From: Sediminibacterium sp.
GTDB taxonomy: Bacteria; Bacteroidota; Bacteroidia; Chitinophagales; Chitinophagaceae
Assembly: GCA_017987615.1 (NCBI GenBank)
Contig: JAGNTI010000022.1
Location: 1 to 12,643 of the forward strand
Direction: 5' to 3'
Length of the DNA: 12,643 nt
Under the pieces are notes generated by a model that saw only the letters and a list, made by a program, of their open reading frames with translations, was not told the DNA's origin and ran no database searches. A program made the translations under genes and the position numbers. This document shows positions 5,339 to 12,472 of the stretch, piece after piece. How positions within the stretch are numbered: the first letter of the stretch is position 1; each line of letters begins with the position of its first letter.

Positions 5339-6052
5339 ATGGGGTACCTTTGCAGCTTGACCAAGCAAGATTACATACAATTCATACCAAATTTTATTAA
5401 AAAGGGAGCCAAAACAGGGTTGTTTTGCCTTTTTATGGCATTTTCATTGGCTGCACTGGCGGAGCCGCTCCCAAAAGAACAGCTTTACCAAAAATTAGCA
5501 CTCGAACAGCGCGGCCTTTCCAAAAAAGCTTTTGATCTAGCCCTAAGGGGTTTCGAAAAACTATTGGCACACGGCAAATTAATGAACAGCGCTGTTTTAT
5601 CGATTGTAGACTTTAGCCTGCCTTCCACACAAAAAAGACTCTTTGTAATTAATATGATTACACAGGAATTAATTTTTTACGATTATGTAGCGCATGGAAA
5701 AAATTCAGGCGCTGCTATTGCAAAAAACTTTTCCAATAAAATAAATAGTTTAAAAAGTAGCCTTGGTTTTTTTGTTACGCAAAATACCTACACTGGAAAA
5801 AATGGTTTGTCGTTGGCACTGGATGGAAAAGAAAAAGGAATGAATGATCATGCATTAGCAAGGTCTATTGTAATACATGGTGCACCTTATGTAAATGAAA
5901 ATTTTGCCGCACAAAAAACAGGGATCGGAAGAAGTTGGGGTTGCCCTGCCGTTCCAGAAAATATTACCAAGTCTTTAATTGAAACGATCAAAGAAGGTTC
6001 TTGTTTTTTTATTTACGCACCTATCTATAAAAAAGAAAGCGCCTCCTTGTAG
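5339..6052 (+). CDS. Secreted L,D-transpeptidase-like murein protein (YkuD_2 type)
   Basis: A 237-residue protein of the 'murein L,D-transpeptidase catalytic domain family'. These proteins carry a YkuD-like fold thought to act on peptidoglycan peptides; activity has been little tested. The catalytic signature is visible: His180 in IVIHGAP and Cys202 in GIGRSWGCPAVP, spaced as in L,D-transpeptidases. The N-terminus has a basic patch and a hydrophobic stretch ending SLAALA (about 23-41), then EP, a plausible signal peptide with cleavage after Ala41. The start is uncertain. ATG 5339 gives a long n-region; TTG 5288 and TTG 5357 are alternatives, and ATG 5435 would cut into the signal. The 3' end of the gene, including the stop, doubles as the terminator stem of the convergent ompA-like gene. 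It is probably monocistronic, since adk is closed off by a terminator. Confidence 0.87.
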   Translation: MGYLCSLTKQDYIQFIPNFIKKGAKTGLFCLFMAFSLAALAEPLPKEQLYQKLALEQRGLSKKAFDLALRGFEKLLAHGKLMNSAVLSIVDFSLPSTQKRLFVINMITQELIFYDYVAHGKNSGAAIAKNFSNKINSLKSSLGFFVTQNTYTGKNGLSLALDGKEKGMNDHALARSIVIHGAPYVNENFAAQKTGIGRSWGCPAVPENITKSLIETIKEGSCFFIYAPIYKKESASL

Positions 6053-6060
6053 GAAGCGCT
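6026..6060 (-). terminator. Intrinsic terminator of the OmpA-type lipoprotein gene
   Basis: On the minus strand, AGCGC (6060-6056) pairs with GCGCT (6042-6038) and TCC (6046-6044) with GGA (6054-6052), leaving one A/C mismatch and a 5-base loop. The stem is followed by TTTCTTTTTTAT (6037-6026). It lies 29 nt past the OmpA-type stop. The hairpin spans the stop codon (6050-6052) of the convergent L,D-transpeptidase gene. On the plus strand no T-run follows, so it acts mainly on minus-strand transcripts. Confidence 0.75.
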
Positions 6061-6088
6061 CTCAAATATAGGATTGGGTTAGTAAAGA

Positions 6089-6994
6089 CTACTTTTTTTC
6101 CAATAACTTAAAGAACTGATCTAACTGAGGTAATACCACAATTCTTGTTCTTCTGTTGGTTGCTCTACCTGCTGCAGTGCTATTGTCTGCAAGTGGTAAG
6201 TATTGGCTACGACCCGCTGCTGTCATGCGTTTTGGATCAAGGCCATAAGATTTTTGTAAGATGCGAACAATTGAAGTTGCACGCTTAACACTCAAATCCC
6301 AGTTGTCATTTAATTCGTCAGTACTGATCGCAACATTATCTGTGTGACCTTCTACCATGAATTCAATTTCTGGTTGTGCAGCTAAAACTTTTGCTACTTT
6401 ACCTAATACCACTTTAGCGCGCTCAGTAACATCGTAGCTTCCTGTTTTAAATAATAATTTATCAGAGATGTCCACATATACAACACCCTTATCAACTTTA
6501 ACATTGATGTCTTGATCTTCTAAATTTCCTAAAGCACCTTTTAAGTTCATCACAAGTGCCATATTTAAAGAATCTTTACGTGCAATAGAACCTTGTAGGT
6601 CTCTGATGTAAATATCTTTTGCACCAATATTTTCTAAAGATTTTTTAATGCTCTCTGCTTGTGCACCAGTGATAACAGATAAATCTTTTAACTGCTCCAT
6701 AGCAGTGCTACTATTTTTACGCAAGTACTCTACTTGATCATTAAGGCCAGCAATTTGCTCTTCTAATGCCTTTTTTCTAGCTGTTAATTCAGCATTTGCA
6801 GATTTAGACTTGTCTAACTGTGCTTGGATGGCTTTCACTTCATCTTGAAGAGCACGGTATTTTTCTTGCATGTCTAAGTAAGAACCACTTAGTTGAACAT
6901 ACTTAGCTTCACTTTCTTTAAACTTCTTTGTGCTCACACAAGAAACCAGCAATGCTGAAGCGCCGATTACTGTAAATAGTTGTTTTAGTTTCAT
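6089..6994 (-). CDS. OmpA-family peptidoglycan-binding lipoprotein with coiled coil
   Basis: A 301-residue envelope protein. Residues 1-19 form a lipoprotein signal ending LVSC (Cys19). Residues 25-105 are rich in Glu, Lys, Gln and Ala in heptad-like spacing, an extended coiled coil. The C-terminal OmpA/MotB domain (about 165-290) has VEGHTDN (214-220), NWDLSVKRA (231-239) and GRATNRRTRIVV (276-287). These include the Asp and Arg that contact diaminopimelate in the family. The expected role is a tether between the outer membrane and peptidoglycan, with the coiled coil as a spacer. There is no beta-barrel domain. The gene follows the acyl-CoA ligase on the same strand after 75 nt and ends in an intrinsic terminator. 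It may have its own promoter in that gap. Its neighbour at the 3' end, a murein transpeptidase, is convergent. Confidence 0.93.
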   Translation of the reverse strand: MKLKQLFTVIGASALLVSCVSTKKFKESEAKYVQLSGSYLDMQEKYRALQDEVKAIQAQLDKSKSANAELTARKKALEEQIAGLNDQVEYLRKNSSTAMEQLKDLSVITGAQAESIKKSLENIGAKDIYIRDLQGSIARKDSLNMALVMNLKGALGNLEDQDINVKVDKGVVYVDISDKLLFKTGSYDVTERAKVVLGKVAKVLAAQPEIEFMVEGHTDNVAISTDELNDNWDLSVKRATSIVRILQKSYGLDPKRMTAAGRSQYLPLADNSTAAGRATNRRTRIVVLPQLDQFFKLLEKK

Positions 6995-7069
6995 AACAGT
7001 ATAAATTATTGATAGTTAGTCGATGTATAAACGCTTGTTTTGATAAAAAATTGTGCGTTTTAATGGGAT

Positions 7070-8722
7070 TTACGATACAAAAATAACCTTTTTCTCCTCC
7101 TGAAGCCATAGATCGTAGTTATTTCCATAATACGATTCTATCGATTTTCGCTTAATTTTTAACGTGGGCGTTAGAAGACCATTGGGAATACTCCACTCTT
7201 CTTTACAAATAACCATTTTAGAAAGTCGTTCATGGTGGTCTAGTGTGTGATTGACTTGATCTAAAAAGCCGCTCAAATCCACTTCTAAACCAGAAGCCGG
7301 TTCTGTCGTTTGCGCCAAGGTACAAAGCACAAATGCCGATGTCATACCAGATCCTACCACACAAGCCTGACTAATAAGCGGGTGCTCGAGTAGTTTGGTT
7401 TCGATAGGCGCGGGCATAATATATTTACCCTTACTAGTTTTAAACTGGTCTTTGATACGGCCGGTAATGGTTAAATACCCTTTTTCGTCGATGGAGCCTT
7501 CGTCGCCAGTTTTTAAGAAACCATCTTCAAAAGATTCGGCCGTTAGCTGAGGTTCTTTATAATAACCGAGCATAGAGGCTTCACTTTTTACTTGCACTTC
7601 ATTTTCGGCACTAAGTCTTACCTCAACATTTTGATAGGTTTGACCAACCGTACCAAATTTATGATGCCCTGGGCGGTTGGCATGTGATAGTGCCGAGTTT
7701 TCGGTCATACCATATGCTTCTAAAATAATGATATCGAGTTTTGCAAACCACTCTTGAAGTGCAACACTAATAGGAGAAGCGCCCGTAAAAATAAATTTCG
7801 CTTTAGAAAGTCCTAGTTTCTTTTTTATTGCTTTTTTAATAAGAGAAGAAACGATTGGAATACTTAATAAAGTACCTAATTTTTTTTGTGGCATTTTAGA
7901 TAAAATACCTTCTTGCATTTTTTCCCAAATACGTGGAACCGCTAAAAATACAGTGGGTTGCGTATGCACTAAATTGGCATTAAATGAATCTAAGTTTTCG
8001 ACGAAATAAATAGTACTGCCGGTAAAAATAGCACCACACTTTACAAGCATTTTTTCTGCCACATGACATAGTGGTAAATAAGAAAAAAATATTTCTTTTT
8101 TTATTTGAGGAATATGATTCAAAAATCTATCAACAGCAAATCCAATAGCATGAAAATTATGCATCACACCTTTGGGTTGACCCGTAGTTCCTGAAGTATA
8201 AATAATGGTTGCTAGTGCCATGGAATCCTTTACTGGATTGCCTTGTACTGGTTCGTGTTGTGAAATTAATTCATCCCAGTTAAGCGTATTTTTTTCGAGA
8301 TAAAAAGGAAAGCCGATGGTTATTAAATTTTCAGGAACACCTTTTCGCATTTGATCTGCGCCATCTAGTTTTCCAAAAAAAATAGCTTTGGCTTCACTAT
8401 GTTCTAAAATTTGTTGAATAGACTCCGCCGTCATATTGGGATACATAGGAACCGATACACAACCCGCAAACGAAATGGCTAAATCCGCCATAATCCAATG
8501 CGCACAATTCTTACTAAGTATCGCCACCTTATCATCTTTTCCAAGACCCATCGCATTTAATGCCGCAGCCATTTTTCTTACTTGCTGACCAGCCTGGGCC
8601 CAAGTAAAATTTTTATAACTACCCGCTACTGGTTCGGATAAAAACAATTGATCTGGTTGTGATGCTTCAAAATCACAAAACTTATCAATTAAGGTTGGGT
8701 ATTTACGCGTTGTTGTTTGCAT
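7070..8722 (-). CDS. Long-chain fatty acid-CoA ligase (AMP-forming)
   Basis: A 550-residue ANL-superfamily enzyme that activates a fatty acid as acyl-AMP and transfers it to CoA; it is cytoplasmic or at the inner membrane face. The ATP-binding signature YTSGTTGQPKGVM spans 175-187, IFFSYLPLCHVAEKM (211-225) is typical of long-chain ligases, and FTGASPIS (312-319) precedes EAYGMTE (335-341). KTGDEG (404-409) carries the ribose-binding Asp. The hinge GRIKDQFKTSKGKYI (421-435) is followed by the C-terminal domain with LTPTLKIKRK (517-526), whose Lys are in the catalytic Lys region. All core motifs are intact. The length is a little below the usual 590-600 of Bacteroidota FadD15-like proteins. 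The start codon lies inside the preceding acyltransferase gene (20-nt overlap), so the two are almost certainly co-translated. It may supply acyl-CoA for lipid synthesis or beta-oxidation. Confidence 0.95.
   Translation of the reverse strand: MQTTTRKYPTLIDKFCDFEASQPDQLFLSEPVAGSYKNFTWAQAGQQVRKMAAALNAMGLGKDDKVAILSKNCAHWIMADLAISFAGCVSVPMYPNMTAESIQQILEHSEAKAIFFGKLDGADQMRKGVPENLITIGFPFYLEKNTLNWDELISQHEPVQGNPVKDSMALATIIYTSGTTGQPKGVMHNFHAIGFAVDRFLNHIPQIKKEIFFSYLPLCHVAEKMLVKCGAIFTGSTIYFVENLDSFNANLVHTQPTVFLAVPRIWEKMQEGILSKMPQKKLGTLLSIPIVSSLIKKAIKKKLGLSKAKFIFTGASPISVALQEWFAKLDIIILEAYGMTENSALSHANRPGHHKFGTVGQTYQNVEVRLSAENEVQVKSEASMLGYYKEPQLTAESFEDGFLKTGDEGSIDEKGYLTITGRIKDQFKTSKGKYIMPAPIETKLLEHPLISQACVVGSGMTSAFVLCTLAQTTEPASGLEVDLSGFLDQVNHTLDHHERLSKMVICKEEWSIPNGLLTPTLKIKRKSIESYYGNNYDLWLQEEKKVIFVS
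7078..7085 (-). promoter_or_regulatory. Possible -7 element for the OmpA-type gene
   Basis: TATTTTTG on the minus strand matches TAnnTTTG, inside the last codons of the acyl-CoA ligase gene. It would give a leader of about 75-80 nt before the ATG at 6994. No convincing -33 TTTG precedes it, so the alternative is read-through from the acyltransferase-ligase unit. Confidence 0.25.
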
Positions 8723-9290
8723 AAGTATCTATTAGATGTGACATTCCGTATTCGGGAATTTTACCTTGTAGGGGTGCAAAAAAGGTTATAATTTTTTTAA
8801 AGTCTTCTGCTTCATTATTGGTGGTGTAAACCGGCTCGCTAAACGTCACTTCTTTTTTACCAAAATCGAGTCCTATCATAACAATGGGTACGCCCGCATT
8901 TTTGGCGATATGATAAAAGCCCGTTCTGAGCCTATCCGTTTTTTTTCTGGTCCCTTCTGGCGAAAGCGCAAGCACAAATTTTTCGTGGCTATTAAAAAGC
9001 TGAACCACCTGATCCACCATATTGTTCTTATTAAACCTGTCCACCGGAAAACCGCCTGTACTTTTAAAGATAAAGGCAAAAGGGCCTTTAAATAAAGAGT
9101 CTTTACCCAGGTATTTGACGTGCTCGAGGTGCCTCACACTTCTTATGGCGAGGCCAACTATAAAATCCCAGGCGCTTGTATGTGGCGCTACAATGATTAC
9201 ACACTTATCTAAATGATAGGGAAAGTTATTATGGATTTTCCAACCGGTAATCCATACATATAGAGACCAAAAAAAGCGCATAGGCAGCAT
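8703..9290 (-). CDS. PlsC-type 1-acylglycerol-3-phosphate acyltransferase-like protein
   Basis: A 195-residue acyltransferase of the PlsC/LPLAT superfamily. The HX4D catalytic motif is HTSAWD (37-42), the glycerophosphate-binding block is GGFPVDR (79-85), and SPEGTR (110-115) is block III. After that come PIVMIG (135-140) and a short C-terminus. The N-terminal helix is only weakly hydrophobic, so membrane attachment is probably peripheral. It is shorter than the usual 230-250-residue PlsC. In a cell these enzymes esterify a lyso-lipid acceptor, classically lysophosphatidate; the acceptor here is unknown and could be another lyso-lipid. It overlaps the acyl-CoA ligase gene by 20 nt, which hints that the ligase provides its donor. 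A second in-frame ATG at 9281 (Met4) is a possible start and suits the promoter candidate better. Confidence 0.85.
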   Translation of the reverse strand: MLPMRFFWSLYVWITGWKIHNNFPYHLDKCVIIVAPHTSAWDFIVGLAIRSVRHLEHVKYLGKDSLFKGPFAFIFKSTGGFPVDRFNKNNMVDQVVQLFNSHEKFVLALSPEGTRKKTDRLRTGFYHIAKNAGVPIVMIGLDFGKKEVTFSEPVYTTNNEAEDFKKIITFFAPLQGKIPEYGMSHLIDTYANNNA

Positions 9291-9300
9291 CGTTGGATAA

Positions 9301-9329
9301 CAAGATAAGAAATCTGTACTTTCTACAAA
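9301..9329 (-). promoter_or_regulatory. Candidate promoter of the acyltransferase-ligase unit
   Basis: On the minus strand, TTTG (9329-9326) is followed after 18 bases by TATCTTG (9307-9301), close to TAnnTTTG with one T missing. The predicted leader is only about 5 nt to the ATG at 9290, or about 14 nt to the ATG at 9281. It sits just after the uvrB stop codon. Confidence 0.38.
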
Positions 9330-9343
9330 ACCTTGAGCAGGTT
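9329..9343 (-). terminator. Weak hairpin at the uvrB stop
   Basis: AACCT (9329-9333) and AGGTT (9339-9343) form a 5-bp stem with a 5-base loop that includes part of the uvrB stop codon. On the minus strand it is followed by TTG rather than a long T-run. It may be a weak terminator of the mgsA-uvrB unit, or nothing. Confidence 0.22.
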
Positions 9344-11375
9344 ATTTCATCTCGTCTCGTATTTTTTGTAAACGAAACATTTCGTCTCGAAGTCGGGCGG
9401 CTTCTATAAAGTCCATGTCTTTGGCGGCGCCCTCCATTTCTTTTTTGGCTTGTTTGATGGCTTTTTCTATTTGAGGAATGGTTGTGTACACCACCTGCTC
9501 TGCAAAAGTTTGACTCTCTGTTTTGTCTTTGTTTTGTTGCACCGCGTTAGACGGATCGTAACCCTTAATATCAAGTACCGATGTTTGTGCAAACACCTGC
9601 TCCTTACTTTTTGAAACCGTTGTGGGCGTAATGTTGTGGGCCTCATTGTAAGCTACTTGCTTTGCCCTACGACGCGAGGTTTCATCGATGGTGCGCTGCA
9701 TACTCATGGTCATTTTATCGGCATAAAAAATTACCAGTCCATTTACGTTTCGCGCAGCACGTCCAGCCGTTTGTGTAAGTGATTTTTCATTTCTTAAAAA
9801 TCCTTCTTTGTCTGCGTCTAAAATGGCTACGAGTGAAACTTCTGGTAAATCAAGTCCTTCTCTTAAAAGGTTAACACCCACTAGTACATCAATTACACCT
9901 AATCGTAAGTCTCTTAAAATTTCGACGCGCTCTAGTGTATCCACATCACTATGAATGTATTTGGCTTTGATGTTTCGCTTGGCTAAATACTGATTCATTT
10001 CTTCGGCCATGCGTTTGGTAAGCGTTGTAACAAGCACACGGTCGCCACTGGTGATGCGTAGGTCTATTTCGTGTAGTAAATCATCAATTTGATGATGGCT
10101 TGGACGCACCTGAATGGGCGGATCTAATAAGCCGGTAGGCCTTACAACCTGCTCTACCACTACACCGCCGGTTTTTTCAAGTTCATATTCGGCGGGGGTG
10201 GCACTCACAAAAATGGTTTGACCAATCATGTTATCAAACTCATGAAAATTAAGTGGGCGGTTATCAATGGCACTCGGCAAACGAAATCCATAATCTACCA
10301 GTGTCATTTTTCTGGACCTATCACCACCGTACATGCCAGCAATTTGCGGAATGGTTTGATGGCTCTCATCTATGATGCACAAAAAATCTTTAGGAAAATA
10401 ATCGAGTAAACAAAAGGGTCTAGTGCCCGGTTTTCTTCTGTCAAAAAAACGAGAATAGTTTTCGATACCAGAGCAATAACCAAGTTCACGAATCATTTCT
10501 AAATCGTATTCTACTCTTTCTTTGATGCGGTTGGCTTCTTGCTTTTTTCCAACGCGCATAAAATATTCGTACTGCGCGCGCATTTCATCTTGTATTTCGT
10601 GAATCACTTCTACAATCATGTCTTTGGGCGCTAAATATAAATTCGCTGGAAAAATAGCCGCATTGTCCATCGTACCAATGCGTTTGCTGGTTTCGGTTTC
10701 AATGCTTTCTATCGATTCAATTTCGTCACCAAAAAAAGTAACGCGGTAACCAAAATCGACATAGGGTAAATTAATATCGACGGTGTCGCCTTTTACTCTA
10801 AAGGATCCACGTTTAAAATCATCTTGCGTACGCGAATACAATGAGTTAATTAATGCGTGCAAAAATGCTTGTCGTGAAACCACCTGCCCCGTATGAATGC
10901 GCACAATACCATTTTCATATTCGGTAGGATTACCCATACCATAAATACAACTCACACTCGCAACAATAATGATATCTCTACGACCACTTAATAACTGCGC
11001 GGTGGCTTGAAGTCTTAATTTATCAAGCTCTTCATTGATGCTTAAATCTTTTTCGATGTATACACCCGTTACAGGCATATACGCTTCGGGTTGATAATAA
11101 TCGTAATAGCTTACAAAATATCCTACGGCGTTGTCTGGAAAAAACTGCTTGAACTCGCCATACAGCTGTGCCACAAGGGTTTTGTTGTGCGTAAGCACCA
11201 GCGTGGGCCTTTGTGTGTTTTGAATAACGTTGGCGATGGTAAAGGTTTTACCGCTACCCGTTACCCCTAAAAGTGTTTGGTACTGCTCGTTTTCAAGCAC
11301 ACCTTTTGTGAGCTGATCAATGGCAAAGGGTTGATCACCTGCTGGACTATAGGGTGCGTGAAGCGTAAAAGGCAT
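9342..11375 (-). CDS. uvrB: Excinuclease ABC subunit UvrB
   Basis: The complete 677-residue DNA-damage verification helicase of nucleotide excision repair; it is loaded on lesions by UvrA and recruits UvrC. The Walker A GVTGSGKT spans 37-44. The aromatic-rich beta-hairpin that probes the lesion strand is visible at about 91-110 (YDYYQPEAYMPVTGVY). Walker B is IIDESH (334-339), and motif III is FVSATP (389-394). The C-terminal helicase half contains VGVNLLREGLDLPE (499-512) and QTAGRAARN (535-543). A C-terminal UVR domain (about 633-672), the UvrC contact, closes the protein. Length and motif order are normal. The gene is last in a tight minus-strand unit, 5 nt after the cyclophilin gene. I see no SOS-box-like site, but the promoter of the unit lies outside the window. 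Confidence 0.98.
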   Translation of the reverse strand: MPFTLHAPYSPAGDQPFAIDQLTKGVLENEQYQTLLGVTGSGKTFTIANVIQNTQRPTLVLTHNKTLVAQLYGEFKQFFPDNAVGYFVSYYDYYQPEAYMPVTGVYIEKDLSINEELDKLRLQATAQLLSGRRDIIIVASVSCIYGMGNPTEYENGIVRIHTGQVVSRQAFLHALINSLYSRTQDDFKRGSFRVKGDTVDINLPYVDFGYRVTFFGDEIESIESIETETSKRIGTMDNAAIFPANLYLAPKDMIVEVIHEIQDEMRAQYEYFMRVGKKQEANRIKERVEYDLEMIRELGYCSGIENYSRFFDRRKPGTRPFCLLDYFPKDFLCIIDESHQTIPQIAGMYGGDRSRKMTLVDYGFRLPSAIDNRPLNFHEFDNMIGQTIFVSATPAEYELEKTGGVVVEQVVRPTGLLDPPIQVRPSHHQIDDLLHEIDLRITSGDRVLVTTLTKRMAEEMNQYLAKRNIKAKYIHSDVDTLERVEILRDLRLGVIDVLVGVNLLREGLDLPEVSLVAILDADKEGFLRNEKSLTQTAGRAARNVNGLVIFYADKMTMSMQRTIDETSRRRAKQVAYNEAHNITPTTVSKSKEQVFAQTSVLDIKGYDPSNAVQQNKDKTESQTFAEQVVYTTIPQIEKAIKQAKKEMEGAAKDMDFIEAARLRDEMFRLQKIRDEMK

Positions 11376-11380
11376 ACCGT

Positions 11381-11989
11381 TTATTTTCTAGTAATATTAA
11401 AAATAGCAACAGGTGGCGTGAGCATTTGTTCGTGATCGTTTAACATATATATTTTTCGGACCACAGACATGCCCTTTACTACTTTTCCAAATGCTGCATA
11501 GCCAAGTTTATCTTCTACGTTTTCGCCGCCTTCGTCGAGACCAGGTTGGCTGCCAATGCAAATAAAAAATTCGGCGTTGGCGGTGCCGGGTACATTACGT
11601 GCAAGCGATAAAACACCGTCAGTATGTTTAAGTCCTGTTTTAGAAGTGGGTTCGTGCGGAATTCCCTTCATTTCATAGAGTTTCATGTAATTGGTTTTCC
11701 AAAGACCGCCCTGTAAAATTTCAGTTTTGGGTGCGTTAGAAGGTTGGTTGGTTACATTTAATACGCGGTAAAAAGAAGCGTCTTCATAAAAACCTGAATC
11801 AACGTAAGATAAAATGGCAGCGCAGGTTTGCGGCGCTTTGCTGGGGTATAATTCTGCTTCTATAATGCCGTATTTGGTTTCAATTTGTATGCGCGGATTG
11901 GCATACTTTTTTTGTGTGCATGAAAAAAATAATAGTGCTACACAAATAACAGGAGCAGCAATTTTTTTTATGATACCAAATACACCCAT
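11381..11989 (-). CDS. Lipoprotein cyclophilin-type peptidyl-prolyl isomerase
   Basis: A 202-residue cyclophilin-fold prolyl isomerase anchored in the envelope. The N-terminus is basic (IIKK), then hydrophobic, and ends FFSC (Cys24), a Bacteroidota-tolerated lipobox. The domain runs from about 32 to 201. FYRVL (73-77) contains the catalytic Arg75, ILQGG (91-95) the substrate Gln93, and VLSLAR with NAEFFI (138-143) the hydrophobic pocket. GYAAFGKVVKGMSVV (163-177) matches the typical C-terminal YxxFGxVxxGMxVV. Two departures are visible: Tyr for the common His in F-H-R-V, and Glu140 where SQFFI cyclophilins have Gln. It probably helps fold periplasmic or outer-membrane proteins. The start lies 22 nt inside the upstream acetyltransferase gene and uvrB follows after 5 nt, so it is in the middle of an operon. 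Confidence 0.9.
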   Translation of the reverse strand: MGVFGIIKKIAAPVICVALLFFSCTQKKYANPRIQIETKYGIIEAELYPSKAPQTCAAILSYVDSGFYEDASFYRVLNVTNQPSNAPKTEILQGGLWKTNYMKLYEMKGIPHEPTSKTGLKHTDGVLSLARNVPGTANAEFFICIGSQPGLDEGGENVEDKLGYAAFGKVVKGMSVVRKIYMLNDHEQMLTPPVAIFNITRK

Positions 11990-12471
11990 ACTTCTTCGTC
12001 AGCGATTACGCCATTTTTAAAAATTGCATTTTTTCTGGTTCCTTCTAATACAAAATTATTTTTTTCTAGCACGCGCGCCGATCCTTTGTTGTTACCAAAA
12101 ATCTTTGCTTCGATGCGAACGATTTCTTTATTTTTTTTTACGGCCTCAAGCATCAAGCCTACGGCGGCTGTTGCAATTCCTTTTCCCCAATAGTTTTCTC
12201 CAATAAAATAACCAATCTCTACCGTTTTAGCATATACGTCTTTATGCCAGGTGCAGCTTATGTTTCCGGCTACCAATGTTCCAATTTCTATGGCAAAATT
12301 TGAGACAGGCTTTTCTTCATTCGCATGTTTGATCCAAGCAAGCGCATCCATAACCGTGTAGGGGCTAGGAAATTCATTTCTGATGCTATTCCAAACGTTT
12401 CGGTTGTTGGCTACTGCAGCAAGGGCTTGGGCATCACTGATTTGCCAGTTTCGAATATTTATTTTTTGCAT
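11968..12471 (-). CDS. GNAT-family N-acetyltransferase (RimJ/RimL-like)
   Basis: A 167-residue single-domain acetyltransferase of the GNAT fold, using acetyl-CoA. The acetyl-CoA-binding motif is IGYFIGENYWGKGIATAAV (86-104), with YWGKGIA corresponding to the Q/RxxGxG/A loop. The second half has the RIEAKIFGNNKGSARVLEKNNF block (119-140) typical of RimJ/RimL-like enzymes that modify protein N-termini or small molecules. The substrate cannot be assigned. The ATG is one base after the methylglyoxal synthase stop (base 12472), and its end overlaps the cyclophilin start by 22 nt, so expression is probably coupled. Nothing is truncated. Confidence 0.92.
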   Translation of the reverse strand: MQKINIRNWQISDAQALAAVANNRNVWNSIRNEFPSPYTVMDALAWIKHANEEKPVSNFAIEIGTLVAGNISCTWHKDVYAKTVEIGYFIGENYWGKGIATAAVGLMLEAVKKNKEIVRIEAKIFGNNKGSARVLEKNNFVLEGTRKNAIFKNGVIADEEVWVYLVS

Positions 12472-12472
12472 C

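Noticed and set aside
5345..5352. TACCTTTG as the promoter of the L,D-transpeptidase gene
   Set aside because: It matches the -7 consensus but has no TTTG about 19 bases upstream, and it lies downstream of the preferred ATG. Kept only as an alternative in the findings.
7093..7100. GGAGGAG-like purine run on the minus strand as a ribosome binding site
   Set aside because: It is inside the acyl-CoA ligase gene, encodes the Gln-Glu-Glu near its end, and has no start codon at the right distance.
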